This document shows positions 44,152 through 51,630 of a DNA stretch of 64,000 nt, in pieces. The translations under genes and the position numbers were made by a program. The DNA is taken from the NCBI GenBank assembly GCA_050248155.1, contig JBFWSW010000020.1:6144-70143 (forward strand), given 5' to 3'. The DNA comes from VFMC01 sp050248155 (GTDB lineage Bacteria > Actinomycetota > Acidimicrobiia > Acidimicrobiales > Ilumatobacteraceae). Under the pieces are notes generated by a model, which saw nothing but the letters and a program-made list of their open reading frames with translations, searched no databases and was not told where the DNA came from. Position 1 is the first letter of the stretch. The number at the start of each line of letters is the position of its first letter.

Positions 44152-44778
44152 ATGCCAGCGATCGACGATCAGCGTGTCCACGGCGAAATGGCCGCACCGT
44201 TGCCGTCCCGCCGTCCTCAGACCTTGTGCGGCTTCGGGCACGTCTCGCTCGTCACGCCGGACATGGAGGCCACGGTTCGGTTCTATGCCGGCGTACTCGG
44301 CTTCCCGCTCGTCGCGGCACGTCGGAAGGGGCCGTTGCGGTGGTACTTCTTCCGCGTCAACAGCTCGAGTGTGCTCACCTTCCACGAGATCGCCAATCCC
44401 GTACAGGTCCAGCCGGGCATCCGCCTGAAGGACGGCAGCTGCATCGAGATCGACCATCTCGCCTTCGACGTGGCCGACGACGCAGCACTCGAGGAGCTGC
44501 GGGAGCGCTTGCAGGCGGTCGACTGCGAGGTCAGTGCGACCACCGACTTCGGCATGTTCAGCTCGCTGTACTTCTGCGATCCCCATGGGCTGCAGTTGGA
44601 GGCTTCCTACTGGCACGGCGGTGACGTCGACGCGGTCGGGGGCGACTGGTTCGTCGATCCCGAACCCGTCGAGGCGTGTCGCGAGCTGATGGCGGACGGG
44701 AAGCTGAGCTGGGTACCTGCGACGAGCTTCGACGCGAACGCCGTCTTCCGGCAGGCCCTGTTCTGTCAGGAGACCTAG
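44152..44778 (+). CDS. VOC (glyoxalase/bleomycin resistance/extradiol dioxygenase) superfamily protein
   Basis: A 208-residue vicinal-oxygen-chelate protein. FGHVSLVTPDMEATVRFYAGVLGF is the first beta-alpha-beta unit and IDHLAFDVADDAALEELRERL the second; His in GHVSL, His in DHLAF and Glu in GLQLEAS are the probable metal ligands. Members include extradiol dioxygenases, epimerases and glyoxalases. ATG at 44152 follows AGGGGGA. It precedes the TetR gene by 12 bases. Confidence 0.83.
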   Translation: MPAIDDQRVHGEMAAPLPSRRPQTLCGFGHVSLVTPDMEATVRFYAGVLGFPLVAARRKGPLRWYFFRVNSSSVLTFHEIANPVQVQPGIRLKDGSCIEIDHLAFDVADDAALEELRERLQAVDCEVSATTDFGMFSSLYFCDPHGLQLEASYWHGGDVDAVGGDWFVDPEPVEACRELMADGKLSWVPATSFDANAVFRQALFCQET

Positions 44779-44790
44779 TATCCCCTGCCG

Positions 44791-45495
44791 ATGAGCGGAC
44801 CGAAGAAGTCGAGCCCGGACGTCCGTCGCTCGCTGATGGAGAACGAACTCCTGGACCGCGCGGCAGCGCTGTTCTCCACACGTGGGTTCAGAGCGACCAG
44901 CCTGCAGGAGATCGCCGAGGCGATGGAGGTCAGCAGGCCGGCGCTGTACTACTACGTCGACAGCAAGGACGACTTGCTCAACCGTCTCGTGAGTGGGTTC
45001 CTCGACGCGCTCATCGCCAACGTGCAGGCGGCCGGCTCGTCGTCGGCGCCGGCCTCGGAGAAGCTCGCCACGATCGTGGACTGCCTGGTCGAACCGATGC
45101 TGAAGGAGCCCGAGCGCTTCCGCCTCCTCGGGCAACAAGGCAGTGACCTTCCCGCACCGGTGGCCAAGCAGGCCGACGACGCACGTCGCGCCGTCACCAC
45201 CGTGCTCGAGGCGGTGTTGCACGACGGCATGAAGGAGGGCGTGTTCGCCCACACGCAACCTCGCGTGGCCGCACGCGCCGTGCTGGGCATGATCAATTCG
45301 GTCCTCGACTGGCACGATCCCGACGATCCGCAGCTCAGCTCGCCGGGCGCCACCGTGAAAGCGCTGGTCGTCGCCGCCGTCAGTGAGCCCGATCGGGAGC
45401 GCCAGGAAGCAACCACCGCTGTCGCCACCCTGGATCGTGTGCAGGCCGAGCTCGATCGCCTCCGACTGATCATCGAGACGCCCGAGCGGAACTGA
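44791..45495 (+). CDS. TetR-family transcriptional regulator
   Basis: A 234-residue TetR/AcrR regulator. The helix-turn-helix is at about residues 18-63: LDRAAALFSTRGFRATSLQEIAEAMEVSRPALYYYVDSKDDLL, read in two parts. The C-terminal ligand domain resembles KstR/TetR_C members of lipid and steroid degradation. Being the only TetR gene in the 25-46 kb catabolic block, it is a candidate reader of the shared 26-bp element and of the repeat at 44083-44105; this is not shown. Confidence 0.9.
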   Translation: MSGPKKSSPDVRRSLMENELLDRAAALFSTRGFRATSLQEIAEAMEVSRPALYYYVDSKDDLLNRLVSGFLDALIANVQAAGSSSAPASEKLATIVDCLVEPMLKEPERFRLLGQQGSDLPAPVAKQADDARRAVTTVLEAVLHDGMKEGVFAHTQPRVAARAVLGMINSVLDWHDPDDPQLSSPGATVKALVVAAVSEPDRERQEATTAVATLDRVQAELDRLRLIIETPERN

Positions 45496-45510
45496 CGCCG
45501 AAGCGAGCGC

Positions 45511-45822
45511 TCAGTCCGACGACGGCAACGCAGCCGCTGTCTTCACGATCAGCGGCACGTCTCCGATCGCCAACGATCCCTCACCCGGCTTGATGCAGAG
45601 CACCTCAACGGTCTCGTCGGCCGTGGTGTAACGCTTGCCGAGCAAGGTACCCCCGAGCGAGCCGGGCACCGGCGAACCACGCTCGTGCCCTCGGCCTGGT
45701 GGCTGCATGGCAACGCCGCCGCAGCGGAGGTCGACATCACCGCCGGGCGCACGCACCACCACCACCTCGGTGCTGCACACGACCGACGCGTAGCGCTGGC
45801 CGGCGGCGAGTGAAGCGGTCAT
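45511..45822 (-). CDS. Conserved hypothetical protein
   Basis: A 103-residue protein of unknown function. It has a regular beta-rich look, with VVVVRAPGGDVDLRCGGVAM and LGKRYTTADETVEVLCIKPGEG, two cysteines in the middle of strands and a C-terminal LPSSD. ATG at 45822 is the first sensible start. It is divergent from the mycofactocin SDR gene at 45940, sharing the 117-base promoter region, and converges with the TetR gene, leaving 15 bases. Confidence 0.65.
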   Translation of the reverse strand: MTASLAAGQRYASVVCSTEVVVVRAPGGDVDLRCGGVAMQPPGRGHERGSPVPGSLGGTLLGKRYTTADETVEVLCIKPGEGSLAIGDVPLIVKTAAALPSSD

Positions 45823-45865
45823 GTCACACCCTTGAGCTCGCTCATCCCGGCACCATAACAGAAGA

Positions 45866-45903
45866 GACGAATCTTTGACACCTCCGTCGAAGAGCGGTAC
45901 GGT
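45866..45903 (+). promoter_or_regulatory. Promoter of the third mycofactocin SDR with shared element
   Basis: GACGAATCTTTGACA (45866-45880) carries the -35 TTGACA (45875-45880); TACGGT (45898-45903) is a good -10 after 17 bases. GTCGAA at 45886-45891 falls 20 bases after the first half-site. From TTTGAC through GTCGAAG and on to GGTA-GGTC this promoter matches the one before the 24765-25604 SDR almost base for base. Confidence 0.68.
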
Positions 45904-45939
45904 CACCGCGTCATCACTGGGGAGCCTGCAGGAGGTCCG

Positions 45940-46791
45940 ATGAACGAGAGCAGCCGGCGCGGCCGACTCGAGGGCAAGGTCGCGTTCATCACCGGCGCCG
46001 CACGTGGTCAGGGACGCAGTCACGCCGTTCGTCTCGCGGAGGAGGGCGCGGACATCATCGCTATCGACATCTGCGAGCAGATCGACACCGTTCCGTACCC
46101 ACTCGCGACCAGCGACGATCTGGCGCAGACCGTTCGGGACGTCGAGCAGCTCGGCCGACGCATCGTGGCCACGCAGGCTGACGTCCGCGACCTCGCCGCG
46201 GTCGAGAAGGCCGTCATCGACGGCGTCGCCCAGCTGGGGCGCCTCGACATCGTGTCGGCGAACGCGGGCATCGCTGGCTCTGGCGAGGGCGGGACGCTGG
46301 GCCTGACAGCCGACGCCTGGCGCAACATGCTCGACGTGAACCTGACGGGCGTGTGGCACACGGTCAAGGCGGCAACGCCACACATCATCAATGGTGGCCG
46401 CGGGGGCTCCATCGTCCTGACCAGCTCCGCGGCTGGGCTGAAGGCATACGCCAACGTCGGGCACTACGTCGCGTCGAAGCACGCCGTCGTCGGTCTGATG
46501 AAGACCCTCGCCATCGAGTTGGCACCCCAGTCGATCCGAGTGAACAGCCTGCACCCGACGCAGGTCGACACGCTGATGATCATGAACGAGACGTTCTACG
46601 AGCTGTTCACGGGGCTGCCCAACCAGACGAAGGAAGACTTCGCGCCGCTGTCCCAGGCGATGAACAAGCTCCCGATCCCGTGGGTGGAACCCGTCGACAT
46701 CTCGAACGCAGTGTTGTTCCTCGCCTCGGACGAGGCTCGGTACATCACGGGCGCCGCGCTGCCCGTCGACGCCGGCACGCTGCTCAACTGA
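45940..46791 (+). CDS. Mycofactocin-coupled SDR oxidoreductase
   Basis: A 283-residue SDR of the mycofactocin group: GKVAFITGAARGQGRSHAVRL, catalytic Ser in VLTSSAAG, and YVASK. The characteristic insert VPYPLATSDDLAQTVRDVEQLG is present. It is the third member in this window and intact. ATG at 45940 follows AGGAGG. It would oxidise an alcohol and deliver electrons to mycofactocin; no mycofactocin biosynthesis gene lies in the window. Confidence 0.93.
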   Translation: MNESSRRGRLEGKVAFITGAARGQGRSHAVRLAEEGADIIAIDICEQIDTVPYPLATSDDLAQTVRDVEQLGRRIVATQADVRDLAAVEKAVIDGVAQLGRLDIVSANAGIAGSGEGGTLGLTADAWRNMLDVNLTGVWHTVKAATPHIINGGRGGSIVLTSSAAGLKAYANVGHYVASKHAVVGLMKTLAIELAPQSIRVNSLHPTQVDTLMIMNETFYELFTGLPNQTKEDFAPLSQAMNKLPIPWVEPVDISNAVLFLASDEARYITGAALPVDAGTLLN

Positions 46792-46820
46792 CGTCTCGAT
46801 TCGTGTCGCGGACCCGATCG

Positions 46821-47828
46821 ATGAGGTTCAGCCTGTGGCCGACGACCAAGCAGACATGGGCAGACGTCCTCGATGTCACGGTGCACGCCGAGCGCACGGG
46901 GTGGGACGGGGTCTGGGTGTCGGACCACTTCATGGGTGTCGAACCAACGGTGGACGTGCCCGTCCTCGAGTGCTGGACCGTCGTCACCGCGCTCGCCGCC
47001 GCCGTCCCGAGGCTGCGGCTCGGGACGCTCGTCTTGGGCAACGGGTATCGCCATCCGGCGGTGGTCGCCAAGATGGCGGCAACTCTCGATCATGTGAGCG
47101 CCGGACGATTCGTGCTCGGGCTCGGCGCGGGGTGGCAGGCGAACGAGCATGCTGCATTCGGTCTGCCTTTTCCGCCACCGGGTGAGCGGCTGGCTCGGCT
47201 CGACGAGGCGTGTGCCGTCATCAGGTCGCTCATCACACAGGAGCGCACAACCCTGCCCGGTCGCTACTACCAGCTGCACGACGCGCCGCTGTCGCCCAAG
47301 CCGGTCCAGCAGTGTTTGCCACTGCTCGTGGGCGGCAGTGGTGAGAGGGTCACCATCCCGCTCGCCGCGCGGTGGGCGGACGAGTGGAACTACTGGGGCA
47401 CCCCCGCCGAGTTCGGACACCGGTCGAGGATCCTCGACCGAGCGTGCGCGGCCGTCGGCCGCGACCCGTCGACCATCCGGCGATCGGTGCAAGCTGTCGT
47501 CATCCCACATGGCGCAGGGGTACGCGCTGACGACCTCCCCGGCGCCAAGGCGAGCATCCGCGGCACGGCCGAGCAGCTCCGAGACGTCTTGGGGAGCTAC
47601 GCAGACGCAGGCGCCGACGAGTTCATCCTCCCCGACTGGAACGCCGGCCGAGGCACCGCTCGCGCAGACTTCATCGACTGGTTCCGCCGTGACGTCGCCC
47701 AGCAACAGCTCGAACCGACCCCATTTCCGGGTGTCACGGCGCGATGGACCCCGGCCGCCTCGTCACAACAACTGACTTCGGCAGCGAGGGGTACCGGTCA
47801 CGCATCGTGCCGCACGAACAGAAGATGA
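46821..47828 (+). CDS. Luciferase-like (LLM class) F420-dependent oxidoreductase
   Basis: A 335-residue luciferase-like protein (MRFSLWPTTKQTWADVLDV start; GRFVLGLGAGWQANEH and LLVGGSGERVTIPLAARWADEWN motifs). The fold ends by about residue 300; the last 30 residues are Ser/Thr/Ala-rich and overlap a minus-strand reading frame, so the tail may not be conserved. ATG at 46821 is the family start; GTG at 46803 is possible. It is downstream of the mycofactocin SDR by 29 bases and is probably co-transcribed. Confidence 0.82.
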   Translation: MRFSLWPTTKQTWADVLDVTVHAERTGWDGVWVSDHFMGVEPTVDVPVLECWTVVTALAAAVPRLRLGTLVLGNGYRHPAVVAKMAATLDHVSAGRFVLGLGAGWQANEHAAFGLPFPPPGERLARLDEACAVIRSLITQERTTLPGRYYQLHDAPLSPKPVQQCLPLLVGGSGERVTIPLAARWADEWNYWGTPAEFGHRSRILDRACAAVGRDPSTIRRSVQAVVIPHGAGVRADDLPGAKASIRGTAEQLRDVLGSYADAGADEFILPDWNAGRGTARADFIDWFRRDVAQQQLEPTPFPGVTARWTPAASSQQLTSAARGTGHASCRTNRR

Positions 47829-48040
47829 ACGCGCCCTGGACGTCGTCGTATGCCTGACCCGGGGGGGAAGATCGTCGGCGGAAGTGAAGCCCTTGACGCC
47901 GTCGAAGGCGACTCGCACTTGGAAGCCCGTGGCCGCGCTCGTCGAGTTCCGCGAAGGTCGGGCGCTGCTGCGTCGGCGCGAACGTGGCGGCGGGTCGGTC
48001 CGGCGCCAGACGCACTGTGCGCGCCAAGGTGAGATCGATG
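47734..48040 (-). pseudogene. Small unidentified protein with two compensating frameshifts
   Basis: Joined across frames it gives roughly 95 residues: LARTVRLAPDRPAATFAP, TFAELDERGHG, then FQVRVAFDGVKGFTSADDLPP in a second frame, then GQAYDDVQGAFIFCSCGT back in the first. The switches lie at a CCC run (47926-47928, + strand) and at a seven-G run (47861-47867), and cancel. I do not recognise the family; the first 35 residues faintly resemble adenylate-forming enzymes. It follows the DUF35 gene directly, and a start codon is not clear. Confidence 0.4.
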
Positions 48041-48043
48041 GCG

Positions 48044-48460
48044 TCAGACCCGTTCGAACCGAGGTAGGGCGCCGCCCGCGGCGGTGTCCTCCCACGCCAC
48101 ACGCACGGCCTGGCCGATCTCCGGCGGATCGGTGTCTGCGGGAACCATCGCCCCGATGAGACGACATCCGGGGGCACCGTCCAGGTCGACGATGAGGACG
48201 GTGTACGGCAGTTGATCCTCGGGCACCGACGCCTTGCTGGCGGTGAAATACGTCGTCGAGTACGAGAACACGACGCCCGTCCCGGGCAGCACGGGGTACT
48301 CGCACTCCTTGGAGCGGCAGTTCCAGCAGAACGGTGTCGGCGGCATGCGCATGGTGCCGCACTGCGAGCAGCGTTGGCACACCAACTCGTGGCGCGCGGC
48401 GGCCTCCCAGAACGGCTGTGTCCAGTGATCCGGATGCACATCGGCGAGTTGTTCGAGCAT
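48044..48460 (-). CDS. DUF35 (Zn-ribbon and OB-fold) protein
   Basis: A 138-residue DUF35 protein. A rubredoxin-like zinc ribbon is formed by CQRCSQC and FCWNC (near residues 28-49), followed by an OB-fold that binds acyl-CoA in relatives (FSYSTTYF, YTVLIVDLDGAPGCRLIGAMV). Such proteins bind thiolase-like partners, for example the ChsH2 DUF35 domain with Ltp2. The thiolase-like gene is 50 bases upstream on the same strand, so the two likely form one enzyme. ATG at 48460. Confidence 0.88.
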   Translation of the reverse strand: MLEQLADVHPDHWTQPFWEAAARHELVCQRCSQCGTMRMPPTPFCWNCRSKECEYPVLPGTGVVFSYSTTYFTASKASVPEDQLPYTVLIVDLDGAPGCRLIGAMVPADTDPPEIGQAVRVAWEDTAAGGALPRFERV

Positions 48461-48510
48461 GGATTCCTCTTCGTCTCTGGCGGTGGCGCTGCTGGTCTGC
48501 CTGCGCCCCG

Positions 48511-49689
48511 CTACTTGGTCAGGATTGCCGCGCTGGTGGGAATGGCCGCAGCGCCACCGGTGACCAACGCAACCTCGGCGCCGGCGACCTGGTTGATCGC
48601 CGTGCCGCGCAACTGCTCGACACCCTCGATGACGTGACTGATGCCCGACGAGAATCCCTCTGAGAGCTGACCGCCGTGGGTGTTCACCGGGATCGAACCG
48701 TTCGGCCAGCTGATCGCTCCACTGCTCACCAGTTCGCCGCCGCCGCCCACGTCGGCGAAGCCGTAGTCCTCGAGCTGGAGCAGGACGTTGGAGGTGAAGT
48801 TGTCGTAGATGAGGGCGACGTCGATGTCCTTCGGTCCGAGTCCGGTCTTGGCGTACACCCGCCGGGCAATCGTGCGATGGCCTGCCGTGTCGAAGATCTC
48901 CTCGGGCATCCCCATCCACTCCTCGCCCTGACCCCACCTCCCAGCGCCGCCGTGTTCGGCGGCGGCAACCCAGACCGGCGAGTGGGGTCGATCCGCCGCG
49001 AGATCCTCGGCCACCAACACCACCGCGAGCGCGACGTCGTTCTCGAGACAGAAGTCGTGCCGGCACAGAGGATCGGCCAGGAGCGGCGTCGCCAGGTAGT
49101 CGTCGAGCGTCAGCGGAGTCTTCCGGAGCGCATCCGGGCGAGTCTGCGCGTGCTGACGGAAAGCGACCGCGATGGCGCCGAAGTCCTCACGCCGGACTCC
49201 GTACTTGTGCATGTGACGGCGAGCGATGAGTGCGAACATCTGGCCCGGGCTGATGAGCCCTGCGGTGGAGTAGAAGTCGGCCTCCGGCGCGACCTCTCGC
49301 TTCATCCCCGGCGCGAATGCGGCACCGAAGTGCACGACACCCTGCTTCATGGCCCGTACGACGACCACCACCCGCGCTTGGCCCGATTGGATGGCGGCGG
49401 CGGCTACTCCGAGCGTCCCGGCTGAAGCGCCGCCGCCGCCGGTGAGGGTGACGCTGAACTTCACGTCGGGAACGCCGAGAACCTGGGCGAGCAGCGCCGA
49501 GTCCATGCCACCCGACATGTGGACGAAGCCTTCGAGGTCGTCGGCGCTGAGGCCGGCGTCGTCGAGCGCGGCCAGGATGGCACCGCACGCCATCTCGACT
49601 CGCGACTGCGGGTCCGACTGACCCCGCCGGTAAAAAGGCGTGCGCGCGACGCCTGCGACCGCGACACGGGGCGCAGCGGCGCTCATCAT
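48511..49689 (-). CDS. Thiolase-like protein lacking the nucleophilic cysteine (Ltp2-type)
   Basis: A 392-residue thiolase-fold protein. At the site of the nucleophilic Cys it has TLTGGGGASAG, with no cysteine, and the C-terminal region is NTHGGQLSEGF, as in Ltp2-type retro-aldolases and other non-thiolase members. Tyr in LIYDNFTSNVLLQLEDYGF is a candidate catalytic residue by analogy. The neighbouring DUF35 gene supports an Ltp2-like role cleaving a beta-hydroxyacyl-CoA. ATG at 49689 (after GAGG) overlaps the amidohydrolase stop; ATG at 49686 is the alternative. Confidence 0.85.
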   Translation of the reverse strand: MMSAAAPRVAVAGVARTPFYRRGQSDPQSRVEMACGAILAALDDAGLSADDLEGFVHMSGGMDSALLAQVLGVPDVKFSVTLTGGGGASAGTLGVAAAAIQSGQARVVVVVRAMKQGVVHFGAAFAPGMKREVAPEADFYSTAGLISPGQMFALIARRHMHKYGVRREDFGAIAVAFRQHAQTRPDALRKTPLTLDDYLATPLLADPLCRHDFCLENDVALAVVLVAEDLAADRPHSPVWVAAAEHGGAGRWGQGEEWMGMPEEIFDTAGHRTIARRVYAKTGLGPKDIDVALIYDNFTSNVLLQLEDYGFADVGGGGELVSSGAISWPNGSIPVNTHGGQLSEGFSSGISHVIEGVEQLRGTAINQVAGAEVALVTGGAAAIPTSAAILTK

Positions 49690-50852
49690 GCGGATGCCTC
49701 GTCGCGATCGCGACGCCACAGCCACCGGCCGCCGATCATCGTTGCAACGGGCACCAGGCGCTGCGTCACCATGCGCTCCTCACCGTTCATCGAGCGGTAG
49801 GTCTTGGGCGAGTCGATCAGCTCGAGAACGGTGACGTCCGCCGCGCGACCCGGAGCGAGCGAGCCGTGCATGTCACCCCGGCCAATGGCCTGTGCGGCTC
49901 TCGTGCTCGCTGCGGACACCACCTCGTTCATCGGCATTCCGATGTGCAGCAGCATGGACATGCAGTCGGTCATGCCGGCGAAGGGGTCCTCACCGCGCAC
50001 GGGGTTGGCGATGTCCGCGGAGATCGTGTCGGGCCAGAAGCCCTCGGCGGCGGCAGCTTCCAGCACACGCCACGAGAAGTGGTGATGGTCAGCCGGTGCG
50101 AAGTCGAAGACCACACCCCGGTCGCGAGCGGCGACCACCTCCGGGCGCAACCGCCCGTCGTCGAGGATGTTGGGGTCCTTGCTGTGGAAGGCATGCGTGA
50201 CGATGTCGCCTGCCTGCAGCGGCTCGAGGATCGTGGTCAGCGGTGAGCCGCCATCGATGTGACACATCACGCGAGTGCCTGACAGCTCGGCCGCTTCGCG
50301 GGTGCGGGCCAGCAGTTCGGCGGTGTGGTGCAGAAACGGGCGGCCGTCATGTGGTGCGAGCAGCTTCAAGCCGACGATGCGATCGTTGTGCTTCTTGGCG
50401 AGCTTGGCCGCCGAATCCACCTTGGCCATGTCGAGCACGTCGACGTCCTTCACATGCCGGAACGAGTCCCCAGGCCCGGCGCCCATGCCCAACACGTAGA
50501 TGTTCAAGAAGGCATACAGGTGGAGGTCGGACGGCTCCATGATGAAGCTGCGCAGGTTGATGAAGTTGGCCGCGCCCGACGTACCGGCGTCGACTGCGAC
50601 CGTGGTGCCGGTCGCGTAGAACGCGGTGCGCGGGTCGACTGCCATCGACGTGACGCCATAGAAGAAGTGGCAGTGGATGTCGACCAGGCCGGGCACCACG
50701 ATGAGCCCGCTTGCGTCGAACTCCTCTGCGCCGTCGTTGGCGGCTGCGTCGCTCGTGACCCCGTCACGCACCACCAGGTCGCGGTGCTCGTCGACCCCCT
50801 GCGACGGGTCGATCAGGCGTCCACCTCGGATGACAGTTGTTCCGGCACTCAT
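49686..50852 (-). CDS. Amidohydrolase family protein (dihydroorotase/N-acyl-amino-acid deacylase-like)
   Basis: A 388-residue metal-dependent hydrolase of the cyclic amidohydrolase group. VPGLVDIHCHFF supplies the HxH ligands, GLKLLAPHD the likely carboxylated lysine, MCHIDGG and THAFHSKDPN further His ligands, and the C-terminal GSLAPGRAADVTVLE closes the beta-sandwich. Such proteins open lactams or hydantoins or deacylate amino acids. Its stop overlaps the thiolase-like gene. It follows LivF by 34 bases, so the imported compound may be its substrate. Confidence 0.85.
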   Translation of the reverse strand: MSAGTTVIRGGRLIDPSQGVDEHRDLVVRDGVTSDAAANDGAEEFDASGLIVVPGLVDIHCHFFYGVTSMAVDPRTAFYATGTTVAVDAGTSGAANFINLRSFIMEPSDLHLYAFLNIYVLGMGAGPGDSFRHVKDVDVLDMAKVDSAAKLAKKHNDRIVGLKLLAPHDGRPFLHHTAELLARTREAAELSGTRVMCHIDGGSPLTTILEPLQAGDIVTHAFHSKDPNILDDGRLRPEVVAARDRGVVFDFAPADHHHFSWRVLEAAAAEGFWPDTISADIANPVRGEDPFAGMTDCMSMLLHIGMPMNEVVSAASTRAAQAIGRGDMHGSLAPGRAADVTVLELIDSPKTYRSMNGEERMVTQRLVPVATMIGGRWLWRRDRDEASA

Positions 50853-50886
50853 GATTTCTCGCTCCCTTGCAGTAACTCACGGCTGC

Positions 50887-51627
50887 TCATTCGACTGTGT
50901 CCTCGCGACTCGGTGCGCTGATCCGGCCGAAGTAGGCGTCCTTGAGGCGGGTTCCGTCGCTCAACTCGTCCGGCGTGCCTTCAAGGGCGATGCGACCACC
51001 GACCAGCACGCACACTCGATCGGCGACCGACAGTGCGAACGGCACGTCCTGCTCGACCAGGATCACGGTCATGTTCATCTCGTCGCGTATGCGTCGGACG
51101 AGCTTGGACAGCTCGAGCAGCACGACCGGCGCCACACCGAGCGACGGCTCGTCCATCAGCACGAGGTTCGGGCGCGACATCATCCCTCGCGCCACCGACA
51201 CCATCCGCTGCTCGCCGCCGCTGAGCTCGTTCGCGCTCCGCTTGCGGCGCTCGCGCAGCACCGGCATGAAGTCGAGCCAGAAATCGAGATCCTGCTCGAT
51301 GGCATCGCGATCGTTGCGCACGTGCGCGCCGAGTCGGACGTTCTCCTCGACCGTCATGCTCTTGAAGACCATCCGCCCCTGCGGGATCAGGGTGATTCCC
51401 CGACGCACTCGGTCGACGATGGACGTGCGCGTGATGTCGGTGCCGTCCACCGCGATCGCACCTGTCTGGGCACCGACGAGCCCGGCGACGGTCTTGAGCG
51501 TCGTGCTCTTCCCGCAACCGTTCGGTCCCAGCAGGGCCACGATCTCCGCTCGGTCGACGTGCATGTCGAGGCCACGCAGCACGTGAGCCTTGCCATACGA
51601 GACGTGGAGCGACGACAGATCGAGCAT
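50887..51627 (-). CDS. livF: LivF-like ABC transporter ATP-binding protein
   Basis: A 246-residue branched-chain amino acid (HAAT) family ATPase: Walker A GPNGCGKSTTLKTVAGL, signature LSGGEQRMVSVARGMM, Walker B LVLMDEPSLGVAP. The length and the VRRGITLIPQGRMVFKSMTV segment are typical of LivF. It starts 3 bases after the LivG gene stop. The matching permeases LivH and LivM and the binding protein are not in this window. Confidence 0.9.
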   Translation of the reverse strand: MLDLSSLHVSYGKAHVLRGLDMHVDRAEIVALLGPNGCGKSTTLKTVAGLVGAQTGAIAVDGTDITRTSIVDRVRRGITLIPQGRMVFKSMTVEENVRLGAHVRNDRDAIEQDLDFWLDFMPVLRERRKRSANELSGGEQRMVSVARGMMSRPNLVLMDEPSLGVAPVVLLELSKLVRRIRDEMNMTVILVEQDVPFALSVADRVCVLVGGRIALEGTPDELSDGTRLKDAYFGRISAPSREDTVE

Positions 51628-51630
51628 GCG

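Noticed and set aside
47820..47828. Treating the last 30 codons of the 46821 luciferase-like gene as conserved
   Set aside because: They are low-complexity, lie past the end of the barrel fold and overlap the facing small gene; the stop is kept but the tail is not used as evidence.
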